Assembly: GCF_036884655.1 (NCBI RefSeq)
Contig: NC_088345.1
Coordinates: forward strand, 29,207,001-29,271,000
Length of the DNA: 64,000 bases
Direction: 5' to 3'
DNA from: Musa acuminata AAA Group
Taxonomy: Eukaryota; Streptophyta; Magnoliopsida; Zingiberales; Musaceae
Every line of letters begins with the position of its first letter. The first letter of the stretch is position 1. Below are positions 9,674-20,511 of this stretch, piece after piece. The translations under genes were made by a program, and so were the position numbers. The notes under the pieces were generated by a model that saw nothing but the letters and a program-made list of their open reading frames with translations, was not told the DNA's origin and made no database searches.

Positions 9674-10659
9674 GAGAAGATCTTCTAGACAACATCAACC
9701 TTCCAGAAGATACTCTACAGATGAGTATGTGATGCTTACTGATGTAGGTGAACCAGAGAGTTACCAGGAAGCAGTTGAAAGTGAGCAGAAAGAGAAGTGG
9801 TTAGTTGCTATGTAGGAAGAGATGGATACTCTTCAGAAGAACCACACTTATGATTTGGTGCTACTACCAAATGGAATGAAGTCTTTGAAAAACAAGTGGG
9901 TTTTCAGGTTGAAGACTCAAGAATATTGTTCTCAACCAAAGTACAAAGCTAGATTGGTTGTGAAAGGCTTTGGTCAAAAGAAAGGTATTGACTTTGAAGA
10001 GATTTTTTCTACTGTTATTAAAATGTCTTCTATTCGTGTTGCTCTTGGTATTGCTGCTAGCTAGGACTTAGAGGTTGAGCAGTTAGATTTGAAGACAGCT
10101 TTCCTTTATGGGGATTTAGAGGAGGAAATTTATATGGAGTAACCTGAAGGCTTCAAAGTCAAAGGTAAAGAGAACTTTGTCTACAAATTGAAGAAGAGCT
10201 TATATGGGCTAAAACAAGCTCCAAGACAGTAGTATAGAAAGTTTGATTAATTTATGACAAAAAATAAATACAAAAGAGTGGCTTTAGATCATTGTGTGTA
10301 CATCAAATGGTTTGGTGAGGATTTTATTATTCTCTTACTTTATCTTGATGTCATACTTATTCTTGAAAAATATATATTTAAAATTGACAGATTGAAGAAG
10401 GAACTGAATGAGTATTTTGTAATGAAGGACATGGGGCCAGCAAAGCAAATACTGGGTATGCAGATTTCTTGTGATAGAAAAAATAAGAAGATTTGGTTTT
10501 CACAGGAGAAATACATCGAGAAGGTATTGGAAAGATTCAATATGAGCAATGCAAAACTAGTTGGTTCTCCTCTTACCAAAAGAAAGATAGGAGATATGCT
10601 GACAACTGGTCGGCATGACTTCACATTGAGGAGTCATGGGACAACCTCCCTTATGGGCT
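9674..10659 (+). pseudogene. Element A reverse transcriptase remnant, RNase H deleted
   Basis: Reading shows the RT N-terminus (NKWVFRLK, YKARLVVKGF, DFEEIFSTV), then [27 protein letters not shown] and a degenerate active site (LYLDVIL where YVDD is expected). There are in-frame stops near 9813 (TAG), 10063 (TAG), 10140 (TAA), 10230 (TAG) and 10249 (TAA). After VGSPLTKRK at about 10585 the sequence jumps to GDMLTTGRHD, resembling the last residues of pol, and the frame stops at 10659-10661. RNase H, normally more than 200 codons, is absent. This implies an internal deletion. Confidence 0.8.
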
Positions 10660-10671
10660 AAAGGGGGAGGT

Positions 10672-11256
10672 TGTTGGGCTGACAGCCCATATTCAACCCA
10701 ATGTGGGCTTTATCAGCCCATATCTTACCCCCTCTTAACCTAACCCTAATTAATATTAGAGGGGTATGTGGTGGCTGCCAAAAACTACATAAATAGGGCA
10801 GCAATGAGGGTAGCAATGTGGTGATCTTCGTAGCAGAAAAGAGGAGAAGAAAAAGGCAAAAAAACAAGAGAAAGAAAGGGAAGAAAATAAGGACAACGCA
10901 GATATCTCAATCATCTAGCAATGTTCTCATCTTATGTTAGATCAAATCTACAATTGACTCTTGCTGTGATTACTTGGGGAGGTTTTAGATATTATGGACA
11001 GTGACGTGATCCTTGTATACCAATTATTCTCTTGTGATTGTTGCTAGGGTTTAGGGCAAGAGATTGAGATTTGTATATTCATTATTCTCATAGTGGATTA
11101 TCTCTAGTTTGCCCCGTGGTTTTTACCCTTCACATTGGAGGGGTTTTCCACATATATCTTGGTGTTCTATTTGATTGTGATTTCATTTAATTCCACTGCA
11201 TATCATGGCCTACTAGTATTTGTTCATATACAAAGATTATTCCGCTTTATATCCCA
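10672..11256 (+). repeat. 3' LTR of element A
   Basis: It begins TGTTGGGCTGACAGCCCA right after the polypurine tract. It has a TATA-like ACATAAATAGGG near 10785 and ends around TATCCCA at 11256, where P450 sequence starts (an end at 11259 is also possible). The partner LTR is outside the window, so the right border is set only by the switch to P450 homology. Confidence 0.7.
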
Positions 11257-11494
11257 TCACCCTCCCCCACCACGCCTTAGCGACCCTCTCCACTATCGCC
11301 CACGTCGAGCCCATCATGTCTTTCTCCATTGGGTCCACCCCAACGATCGTCTTCTCCGACCCCGCTGTTGCCCGCGAGATCCTCTCCCACCCGGCCTTCG
11401 CGGATCGCCCCCTCAAGCACTCCGCCGGCGAGCTCATGTTCGCCCGTGCCATCGGCTTTGCTCCGAGTGGCACTTACTGGCGCCACCTCCGCTG
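11257..11494 (+). pseudogene. CYP78A: CYP78A-type cytochrome P450 pseudogene, exon 1 left part
   Basis: CYP78A enzymes are ER-bound monooxygenases controlling organ size and leaf initiation rate in plants (family knowledge). The frame reads LPHHALATLSTI, SIGSTPTIVFSDPAVAREIL, HPAFADRPLKHSA, FARAIGFAPSGTYWRHLR, all typical of the CYP78A region after the membrane anchor. About the first 100 residues (anchor and proline hinge) are missing because element A sits at the left. Element L splits the gene at the codon after HLR. The duplication cgctg (11490-11494, 22097-22101) lets the two parts rejoin in frame conceptually (HLR-C-IAS). High GC compared with the surrounding repeats. Confidence 0.85.
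11490..11494. repeat. Target-site duplication of element L, left copy
   Basis: cgctg, repeated at 22097-22101. It proves that L is an insertion into P450 exon 1. Confidence 0.92.
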
Positions 11495-11667
11495 TGTTAG
11501 AAAATAAATAGATAAACAAGTTGTAGAAGAAGTTGATTGTTATTAACATATCCCCCTTCCTTTTATACAGGTTAGAAGGGAGAATTTTCCTCAACAGGTT
11601 AGAGGATTTCCCTCAACATAGTAGAGAGATTTCCTCAAACAGTTAGGGAAATCTCATCTACTTATCA
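11495..11667 (-). repeat. 3' LTR of element L
   Basis: 173 bp; in element orientation it runs TGATAAGTAGATGAG to TTTCTAACA. It is 72 bp longer than the 5' LTR. The extra sequence has short direct repeats of the TTTCCTCAACA type that probably mediated deletions in the other copy. Confidence 0.9.
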
Positions 11668-12881
11668 TGCCCCCGCAAGATGGTACTTCGATCAAGGAGG
11701 CCAATCTTGGACAGATGTGAGGCAAAAAGTTTACGAGCTAGAGGCTTCATAAATGAGTCAGCCAATTGATCAGCCGTATGAACATGAGAAACACGAAGTT
11801 GACGGCGGACAACTTGATCGCGTACAAAGTGGAAGTCGATAGTAATATGTTTCATGCGGGAGTGGAATACCGGATTAGCGCACAGATAGGTAGCTCCAAT
11901 ATTATCACAATATATTATAGAGGTGGAATCGATGTTGAGTTCCTGGAGTAGATTCGTGATCCAATTGAGTTCTGCAGTGGTAGCGGTAATGGCACGGTAT
12001 TCAGCTTCAGTTGTAGACCGGGTGACTGTCTTTTGCTTCTTAGAACTCCAACTGATTGGATGAGCACCAAGGAAGATAATATACCTCGATGTGGATGTTC
12101 TATCATCAAGGTTACTTGCCCAATCAGCATCGGCAAAGGCATGAAGACGAAGTGGAGAGTGTTTACGAAAAAAGAGACCATGATTTAGGGTCCCTTTAAG
12201 ATATCGTAGAAGTCTCTTGACCGCAGACCAGTGTAGAGTAGATGGTTGCTGCATAAACTGTGATAATTTGTTGACAGCAAATGAGATGTCTGGACGCGTG
12301 AGAGCTAAGTATTGTAAAGAGCCAACAACTTGGCGGTATTGAGTGGGTTCCGTAGCAGGAATTCCATCCGATAATTTGAGAGAACCACTAATAGAGATGG
12401 GGGTTGTAACTGCATTTGCATCCTGCATGTTTGTCTTTAATAACAAATCTTGAATGTACTTGTGTTGTGATAAAAGGAGACCGGAAGACGTGTAGGTAGC
12501 TTCGACGCCCAGAAAGTAGCTCAAGGGTCCGAGATCCTTAAGCGAGAATCGAGCTGCCAGTTGTTTGATGAATGCTTGGATGCTGATGGGATTGTTGCTT
12601 GTGACAATAATATCATCCACATATACCAGAATATACATTGTGTTTCCATGATGATGTCGCAGAAACAACGAAGTGTCAGATTTGGAGTTAAGAAAGCCGA
12701 CAGAAGTAAAAAATGAGCTAAGTTTAGTGTACCAAGCTCTCGGAGCCTGACGAAGTCCATAAATGGCTTTCCGAAGTTTGCAAACATGCTGTGGATACTG
12801 AGGATGAGTAAAACCGGGGGGTTGTTGCATAAAAACATCTTCGGATAGAGATCCCTGTAGAAAGGCATTATTAACATCCAA
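11658..12881 (-). pseudogene. Element L reverse transcriptase and RNase H
   Basis: A 407-codon open stretch: DVNNAFLQGSLSEDVFMQQPPGF, LYGLRQAPRAW-type motif, active site YVDDI (about 12600), TRPDISFAVNKLSQF, and RNase H SSKKQKTVTRSTTEAEYR and HSRMKHI. It copies retrotransposon RNA into DNA and degrades the RNA strand. Upstream in the same frame are two adjacent stops TGA TAA at about 12882-12887, where the family has Arg-Gln or similar before LDVNNAF; both fit C-to-T changes. The frame reads through the polypurine tract and ends with TAG inside the LTR (11658-11660). Confidence 0.88.
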
Positions 12882-12884
12882 TTA

Positions 12885-13865
12885 TCATAATTGCCAGCCT
12901 TTAGTGGTAGCCAGACTTAAGATAAGCCGGAATGTAGTGGGTTTAACAACATGACTAAACATCCCAGTGAAATCAACTCCAGGTCGTTGATGAAACCCTT
13001 TGGTGACCAGGCGTGCCTTATATCGGGCAACAGAGCCATCTGGGTTCCGCTTAATTCTAAAGACCCACTTACACTCGATGATGTTTTGTGAAGGATGGAA
13101 AGGAATGAGATCCCATGTTGAATTATGGAGGAGGGCATTATATTCCTCACTCATGGCAGTACGCCAATGCAAAGATTTTTGGGCTTGAGTGAAGGTAATG
13201 GGTTCAACATTGGGGGATGAGGAATTCATGGTAGCTTGTAGGTTAAGTACCTGACGAGGTTTAAAAATACCATGCTTAGAGCGAGTGGTCATAGGATGAT
13301 TGGAGACGACAGGATTGGGAGGTGATGTTGGGTGAGGATCTGTGGCACAAGTCGGGTCAAGTGGAGACACGTCAGGGGCACTTGGGCGAGAAGGAGGTAA
13401 AGAGGATGGTTGTGTTTCGAAACAAATTGCCCCATCAATTGGGGAAGAGTGGAGTGGAGTAGGAACAGAGGAAACGGGCAAGTGTTGAACTGGAGTGATA
13501 TAGTGTAGATCAGGAGGGGAGGAAGTAGACGAAGTCATGGGAGGCTCGTCCGATTGGTCCGAAGGTATACTCCAGTGAGATAGTGAAGTGGTCCGTATGG
13601 CAGGATATGGAAGGGTTTGGAAAGGAAAGTTAGACTCAATAAAGACAACGTGACGTGATATGAAGATTTTGTGAGTGTGGAGATTATAGCAGCGGAAAGC
13701 ATTATGTTCAAGTGAGTAACCAATAAAGACGCAATGAGTAGATCGAGATGTTAACTTATGAGAGGCATAGGGACGTAACCAAGGATAACATAAACAACCT
13801 AACACTCGGAGTTTACGAAGGTTAGGGGGTTTGTGAAATAGTGTGTCAAAGGGGGACTGGTATTA
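12885..13865 (-). pseudogene. Element L integrase C-terminus and RT N-terminus
   Basis: The frame reads RVLGCLCYPWLRPY, SRSTHCVFIGYS, a Pro/Ser/Thr-rich linker (about 13200-13560) and the RT start [44 protein letters not shown] at 13863-13865 separates it from the integrase core, and TGA TAA at its end separates it from the RT palm, so three stops interrupt pol. Its reading frame otherwise matches the expected Copia order. Confidence 0.82.
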
Positions 13866-14919
13866 TAGAACTGATGTAGGCATTCGATTAATTAGGTAGA
13901 TAATAGTTTGAAAGGCTGCTGTCCAAAAAGTTGAAGGCATGGAAGCCTGATGTAGAAGTGTGAGTCCAGTTTCTACTATATGCCGATGTTTGCGTTCGGC
14001 AGAACCAACTAGTTGAGGAGTATGTGGGGGAGACTTGAGGTGTTGAATGCCACAAGCTGAGAGATGGGATGCCAGGGCTTGATATTCACCGCCACTATCA
14101 GAGTAGACTGTTTTAATGGTAGACTGAAAATAGTTTTCGACCAACTTCTGAAAAGTGGAAAAAATACGAGAAACGTCAGATTTATGAGAAAGAGGATATA
14201 TCCATGTGTACTTAGAGAAGTGATCTACAAAAATAACATAAAATCGAAACTTATCAAAAGATAAGATTGGAGCAGGACCCCAAACATCAGTATATATAAT
14301 TTCAAAAGGTTTAGAGGAGGAAATGGAAGATGAGCCAAAAGGCTGCCGGTGACTCTTATTACTGAGATAAGCATCACAATGCATCATAGAATTAGTGGAC
14401 TTAAAAAGAGGAAGAGAGTGACGAGATAATAATGTCTGCTGAATAAAGGACGAGGGATGACCAAGCCGACGATGCCACACATCAACTGGAGCCGCAACAG
14501 AAGAATGAACAGTGGGCTGGGTTATTCGAGAGGCTGACGACCATTCGTAAATGTTGTTTTTATTCGGGCCTTGGATCAATGATGCCCCCGTGCTCAAGTC
14601 CTTAACAAGAAATGAATTAGGAAAGAATTCAATGGAGGTATTGTTATGTTTGCAAAATTGAGAAATAGAAATGAGGTTGCGTTTAATATGAGGGGCGCAT
14701 AAAACATCATCGAGGGTAAATGTATTAGAGTCAGAATTAAGCGTTGTGGAACCAGTATGAGTTATAGGAAGTCCTTTACCATCACCGATGATGATATCTT
14801 CATCGCCGCCATAGGGATTGTGAAGAGACAAATTCTGAAGATCAGCGGCGATGTGATGAGAGGCACCAGAGTCGACAATCCAGTTGGACTAGCTAGGTGT
14901 CAGAGAAGTTAGGAGATTT
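13863..14919 (-). pseudogene. Element L protease, GAG-pre-integrase and integrase core
   Basis: Protease is recognisable by WIVDSGASHH at about 14865-14890, preceded by an in-frame TAG. It is followed by the pre-integrase motif VWHRRLGHPSS (about 14460), a CxxC altered to CDAYLSNK, and the integrase core with YTDVWGP, FVDHFSKYTW and SDSGGEY, ending NRMPTSVL. The second Cys of the zinc motif is replaced by Tyr. The left side of the protease region joins element M at 14919, and the gag-side continuation lies at 20512. Confidence 0.85.
14915..14919. repeat. Target-site duplication of element M, left copy
   Basis: gattt, repeated at 20507-20511. Confidence 0.92.
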
Positions 14920-15260
14920 TGATAGAACCCTTGCAGATTCTAAACTTGGGGTTTATCTCTTTAGGGGATCGGCCTCCTTGGAACTATATAGGGGTTCCTC
15001 CCTCCAAGTTGCTGCTCAAAGGCTGCAGAAAAGATTCATCTATTGCTTATGAAAAGAGGAGGAATACATGGCTATTTATAGGGCTTCTAAACCCTAACTC
15101 CTAATATGACTCCTACTTAAGACTCTTACTTCTAACCAACTCCTAATATGACTCCTACTCAAGACTCCTATTCCCTTACAACTCCTAATTCTTCTCTAAG
15201 AAAAAACCTCTTATATAAATGTCCCTCTCAATTAGGACTCTCCTAGCTAGAGTCCTAACA
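14920..15260 (-). repeat. 3' LTR of element M
   Basis: TGATAGAACCC to CCTAACA on the plus strand, with tandem-like CTCCTAATATGACTCCTACT repeats at about 15090-15170. Confidence 0.92.
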
Positions 15261-15289
15261 GACCCGCCCTCTTCAAATCAACCTTGTCC

Positions 15290-18199
15290 TCAAGGCTGAG
15301 ATTCCATGAACTCAGGGAACCGGGCCTTCAGCTCCTCATATGGTTCTCATGTGGCGTCTTCAAGTGGTAGATTATTCCAATGCACTAGTACTTTAGTAGA
15401 GGAATGTCGGCGACGCATCACGATCCTGCAATCGAGGATGGCTTGTGGTTGGGCTTGAATAACTCCATCCTCAGTTGTGTTGGGCAGTTGGATCTGGGGT
15501 GACTCGTGTTCTCCCAACTTGGGCTTTAGGCATGATACGTGGAAGACAGGGTGAATTTTGGCATCCTCAGGTAATTTAAGTCTGTATGCCATGGCTCCAA
15601 TACGCTCTGTGATCTGATAGGGCCCATAAAAACGTGGGGATAGCTTCATAGAGGCTCGAGTATTGATAGAGAGTTGCTTGTATAGTTGTAGGCGAAGATA
15701 AACCCAATCTCCCACTGAAAATTCTCTTTCACTTCGTCGTGTGTCGGCTTGCTGCTTCATTCTGGCTTGAGCGGTAGAGAGATTATCTTTTAACAGTTGT
15801 AAGAGTTTGTCCCTATCAATCAATTCTTGGTCAACCTGATCTACCTTGGCTGAGCCAATTACATACTTTGGAATCACAGGTGCTGGTCGACCATACAATG
15901 CTTCATAAGGGGCACATTTTGTAGATGAATGATATGTAGTATTATACCACCATTCGGCCCAGGGAAACCATTTTGCCCACTCTTTTGGTCGGTCGCTAGC
16001 AAAACACCGGAGGTACGTCTCTAAGCACCTATTTACCACCTCTGTTTGGCCGTCAGTTTGCGGATGATACACTGTGCTCATCTTGAGTTTGGTGCCTTGT
16101 AACTGAAATAACTCGGTCCAAAATTTACTAGTGAAGATCCTGTCACGATCACTTACGATGGACCTTGGCATCCCATGCAGTTTAACAATATTTTCTATGA
16201 AAATCTGCGCAATACTAGCAGTAGTGTAGGGATTTCTCACAACACAAAAATGAGCATATTTCGTAAGTCGATCAACCACCACGAGAATCGTGCTTTTACC
16301 TTTGGAAGATGGCAGCCCTTCAATGAAGTCCATGGAGATGTCAGTCCACACTAAGTCTGGTATGGGTAGTGGTTGTAGCTTCCCTAGATTTGTCACAGTT
16401 TTACCCTTGTGCTGTTGACATACATCACATTGTGCCACATATTTAGCAATAATTTTTTTCATCCCTCTCCAATAAAAATTTTGCTTCACTCTTTTGTAGG
16501 TTCTTAGGAATCCAGAGTGCCCTGCTAAAGGTATGGAGTGCATTTCATGCAAGATGATTGCGATGCAAGGGGAGTCAGGTATAAGCACAATGCGACCTTT
16601 GTAGCGTAGATCCCTCGAATCCCAAGTGTAGTGGGCTATTGCACTTGGATCCTCCTCTAATTTTTTTATGATCTTGCGGATCTCTGGATCCTTCTTCCAT
16701 TCTTCCCTAATGTCCTCGAGGAGACCGGTGGTAGGAAGGGAGATGGCTGAAACCTTAGCTTGTTCAGGTAGCCGTGAGAGTGCATCTGCAACAACGTTTT
16801 CTTTCCCCTTTTTGTAAATAATTTCATAATCAAATCCAAGAAGTTTGGTTACCCATTTTTGCTGCTCAGGGGATGATATCTTTTGCTCCAAAAAGTACTT
16901 GAGGCTTTTATGGTCAGTTTTAATTTGAAATCGTCGGCCGATCAGGTAGGGTCTCCACCTCGTTACTGCGTGTACAATGGCAAGCATCTCCTTATCATAT
17001 ACTGACATGTTTTGATGGGAGAGAGATAATGCCTTGCTAGTGTATACGAGTGGTCGACCATTTTGCATGAGAACGACTCTAATTCCGACTCCAGATGCAT
17101 CGGCCTCAATGATAAAGGGTCTATTAAAATCTGGTAGCGCAAGCACCGGCGTCGTTGTCATGGCTGCTTTAAGTTTGTCGAAGGCAGCAGAGGCTTTGTC
17201 CGACCATTGGAAATCATCTTTTTTCAGTAAAGAAGTGAGTGGTGCACTGATCTTCCCATAGTCCTTAACAAATTTTCGGTAGTAGCCCGTTAGTCCAAGG
17301 AACCCCCGCAGTAATTTCACGTTTGTAGGTTTCGGCCAGCCTTGCATTGCCTCAATTTTTGTTGGGTCTACTGCCACTCCTTCTTCTAATATTATATGCC
17401 CAAGGTACTCTACTTTTTGCTGGAGAAAGCTGCACTTTGGTTGCTTAACAAAAAGAGTATTCTCCCGAAGGATCGTCAAAACAATCCATAAATACTGAAA
17501 GTGAGTCTCAAGAGAAGGGCAGTAAACTAGAATATCATCGAAAAATACTAGCACAAATTTACAAAGAAAGCTCCGAAAAATATCGTTCATGAGACTTTGA
17601 AAGGTTGAAGGAGCATTAGTGAGTCCAAAAGGCATTACCAAGAATTCATAATGGCCATCATGTGTGCGAAATGCAGTTTTTGGAATGTCATCGTCACATA
17701 CCCGAATTTGGTGGTAACCGGATCGGAGGTCCAACTTCGTGAAGACTCGAGCTCCTTTCAATTCATCAAGAAGTTCATCCACCACTGGTATTGGGTACTT
17801 GTCCTTGACGGTGATGCCATTTAAAGCTCGGTAGTCGATGCACATCCGCCAAGTTCCGTCCTTCTTGCGTACAAGTAGCACTGGTGAGGAATAGGGGTTG
17901 CAACTTGGTCGAATCACCCCTGTTTCAAGCATCTCCTTTACGATCTTTTCAATTTCATCTTTCTGGAGGTGAGGATATCGGTACGGTTGAGTGTTCGCTG
18001 GTGGCTTGCCCGGAAGGATTGGAATTTGATGGTCATGTTGCCAAGAAGGAGGAAGACCGCGCGGTTCAGCAAATATGTCGGCAAATTCAGTAAGCAATTG
18101 GGCAAGATTTTGATCTTCAATTTCTATTTTCTTCCCCTCTGGTTGCTGCTGGAGGTGCATCAAAAAGCCACCATTTACCTTGTGTAAAACTTTCTCCAT
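15290..18199 (-). pseudogene. Element M pol: RT, RNase H, integrase, chromodomain-like tail
   Basis: A 950-codon open frame (15347-18199) runs RT with PYSSPVLLVRKKDGTWRMCIDYRALN, MPFGLTNAPSTFQ and active site FFDDILVY (YVDD type), RNase H EADASGVG and TDHKSL, then integrase HHCC zinc finger (H, H, CDVC), core DISMDFIEGLP, SDRDRIFTS, YHPQTDGQTEVVNR, and a tail with HPVFHVSCLKP and VHWNNLPLEDAT. TGA at 15347-15349 sits where chromodomain-like proteins have Trp (TGG to TGA). The same frame then continues EPYEELKARFPEF to a TGA at about 15290. So the chromodomain, which would tether integration to heterochromatin, is cut at its aromatic core. Confidence 0.9.
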
Positions 18200-19630
18200 T
18201 CGTTGGGTCGAAACAGTGGTAACGTTGCTTCCGCGCTTCCCGCATAGGATGATCTATTTGCCCTTACAGTAGAATTTCATAATTAATTTAGAAAAGTTCC
18301 AAGAGACATCACCTAGTGTAGTCAGCCATTCTATACCAAGCACTGCCTCATAGTCATCGATTGGTAGGAGGAAGAAATCGGTGATAATTTCTTGGTCTTG
18401 CAGTAATAGTTTCACCTGCGGGCATCTTTGGTCGCACTTTAGGATTCTGCCGTCGGCAACCTTTACATCGAACTTGCTGCAACCTTCAATATGCAGTGCC
18501 ATCCGAGCAGCAACCTTACTATTCAGGAAGTTATTAGTGCTACCCGTGTCGATGAGAACAGTGATCGGCTGTTGTTTGAGAAGGCCTCCAACTTTCATCG
18601 TTTGCGGATTTGAGTAGCCGGCTAGTGCGTGTACCATAATGTCGGTTGGTTGTGACTCTTCTTCCATATCTTCTTCTTCATGTTCAAGGCTCTCTTCTAG
18701 ATGTTCAATGACCTCTTCTTCTACTGGTTCAATTATAAGAAGTCTACCTTTTTTACAGCGATGCTCGCGGCTCCACGGCTTGTCGCAATGCCAACATAAC
18801 CCCTTCGCAGATCGCTCCCGAAGTTCTTCTCTTGTTAACCTTTTCGGTGCAGGGACTCGGTTGATAGTAGGGGGGGCTGAGGGCTTTAGTATTGTAGGTC
18901 GTGGAGTGATCCTAGTCCTCCGGGCTTCATGGTTCAATCGTTCCTCTTGAAGTCGTGCCTTAACTTCTCCCCGGATCTCCGGCTTTAAGCCCTCAATAAA
19001 GGTCCCCAATAATTATTTTTCAGACCAATCACGAGTTTGATTAGATAATCTTTCAAACCTGGTTTGGTACTCCTGAATGGTGGAGGTTTGTCAGATCTTT
19101 GCTAGTTGTCCGTCAATGTTCTCATAATAAGTTGGTCCGAAGCGGATCAGTAGTCCTTCTTTGAATTGTCGCCATGAAAGGGCTCCATAAGTGTGTTCAA
19201 ACTAGTCAAACCATTGTATGACATCCCCTTCAAGATGTATAGCTACAATTTCTACCATGGATGCATCCGCAGTTTTATGGTACCGAAAATATCGCTCCGC
19301 GCGTGAGATCCAACCAATTGGGTCTCCTTCTTCCCATCTAGGGAAGTCCACTCTCATGAGCGAATAGTTGGGGTCGGTCATAAAACCTCCCCTCTCTTGG
19401 AGGTCATCTCTTTGGGCATGATTTGATTGGTTAGAGCTCTCTCCTTGATGTGATTTCTTCGGGCTTGGTGGTCGGCCCAAACTGAATTCGGTAAGGAGAG
19501 TCCGAATCTTATCCTCCATTGGTGCCTCAAAGGCTTCAAATTTAGCATTGATTGCCTCCTCAGATGCCATAGTATATGACTCCAAATCTGTGATGTTAAG
19601 ATCTCTCTTTTGTTGACGGGTTAAAGGCAT
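18200..19630 (-). pseudogene. Element M gag and protease
   Basis: Gag starts at ATG 19628-19630 (MPLTRQQKRDLNITDLES). It continues with the retrotransposon-gag motif WISRAERYF and a CCHC knuckle CWHCDKPWSREHRC (about 18790), then aspartic protease with LIDTGSTNNF (about 18550) and AVLGIEWL. One frame serves gag through pol, interrupted by TAG 19202-19204 (TGG to TAG), TGA 19091-19093 (CGA to TGA), TAA 19013-19015 (CAA to TAA) and TAG 18254-18256. Between these the reading is continuous without frameshifts, so only point changes inactivated it. Confidence 0.9.
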
Positions 19631-20165
19631 GTATAGGTTTGATAGAAATCAGTGAAAGTTTGCTGCAGAATTGTGTTGTCTTGTAAGAGCAGAATTATCG
19701 TCGAAGAAACAGCGGTTTCTCGACGAAATCTCCACAAAAAATTTGAGAGATTTGAGGAGGGAATTGACAGCAATATCTCAGTTTATATGACAGCAAGGAT
19801 GTCCAATTTAATCAAGAAAATTTCGGTAGTAATAGCAAGAAAATTGGTGTAAGTTGCGATAGCAGAATTCTCGTCGAAAAATTTCAGCAACTTACGATGA
19901 AATTTGCAGCAATATAGGAACGAATTTTTTTTTTTTTTGGATTTTCGAATAGGGATAACTAAATTGCAGCAGCAGTAAGGTAGGAAACCAGAACCTATTG
20001 CAATTCACAGGGAGATCAAAGGATGATCTGCGGTGGTGGAGATGACGGTGGAATTTGGCGACGATCTTTTAAGCAATTGTGGGAATTGCTTTGGGCGGTT
20101 GTGGAGGGTTGATGGATGGCAGTGGACGGGCAGCGAGATGCCAAGAACGCTGCTCTAATACCAGG
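19631..20165 (-). other. Leader of element M
   Basis: About 535 bp of untranslated leader between the primer site and the gag ATG. Short T- and A-runs (T run at about 19926-19938) and no convincing coding sequence. Confidence 0.7.
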
Positions 20166-20506
20166 TGATAGAACCCTTGCAGATTCTAAACTTGGGGTTG
20201 ATCTCTTTAGGGGATCGGCCTCCTTGGAACTTTATAGGGGTTCCTCCCTCCAAGTTGCTGCTCAAAGACTGCAGAAAAGATTCATCTATTGCTTATGAAA
20301 AGAGGAGGAATATATGGCTATTTATAGGGCTTCTAAACCCTAACTCCTAATATGACTCATACTTAAGACTTTTACTTCTAACCAACTCCTAATAGGACTC
20401 CTACTCAAGACTCCTATTCCCTTACAACTCATAATTCTTCTCTAAGAAAAAACCTCTTACATAAATGTCCCTCTCAATTAGGACTCTCCTAGCTAGAGTC
20501 CTGACA
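20166..20506 (-). repeat. 5' LTR of element M
   Basis: 341 bp, same ends as the left LTR except CCTGACA for CCTAACA. Low divergence suggests M is a comparatively recent insertion. Confidence 0.92.
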
Positions 20507-20511
20507 GATTT

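Larger units (their letters stand above)
9674..11256 (+). mobile_element. Element A: Tork-like Copia, right segment with 3' LTR
   Basis: Sequence continues element A after the gagaa duplication: an RT remnant (9674-10659), a polypurine tract (AAAGGGGGAGG at 10660-10670) and a 3' LTR. The RNase H region is missing. The element ends against CYP78A coding sequence, so A was inserted into the 5' part of that gene. Its 5' end and the P450 N-terminus must lie left of the window. Confidence 0.8.
14920..20506 (-). mobile_element. Element M: Ty3/gypsy (chromovirus-like) retrotransposon nested in L
   Basis: Identical-length LTRs (14920-15260 and 20166-20506, 341 bp each, about ten mismatches by eye) flank a single gag-pol frame on the minus strand. 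The primer-site complement GCTCTAATACCA (20152-20163) sits beside the right LTR and polypurine-tract complement CCCGCCCTCTT beside the left LTR. Domain order PR-RT-RH-INT plus a C-terminal chromodomain-like end defines a Ty3/gypsy chromovirus. Duplication gattt. Confidence 0.93.

Noticed and set aside
17034..18950. Plus-strand frames of 60-100 codons within element M
   Set aside because: They are antisense shadows of the gag-pol frame and show no family features.
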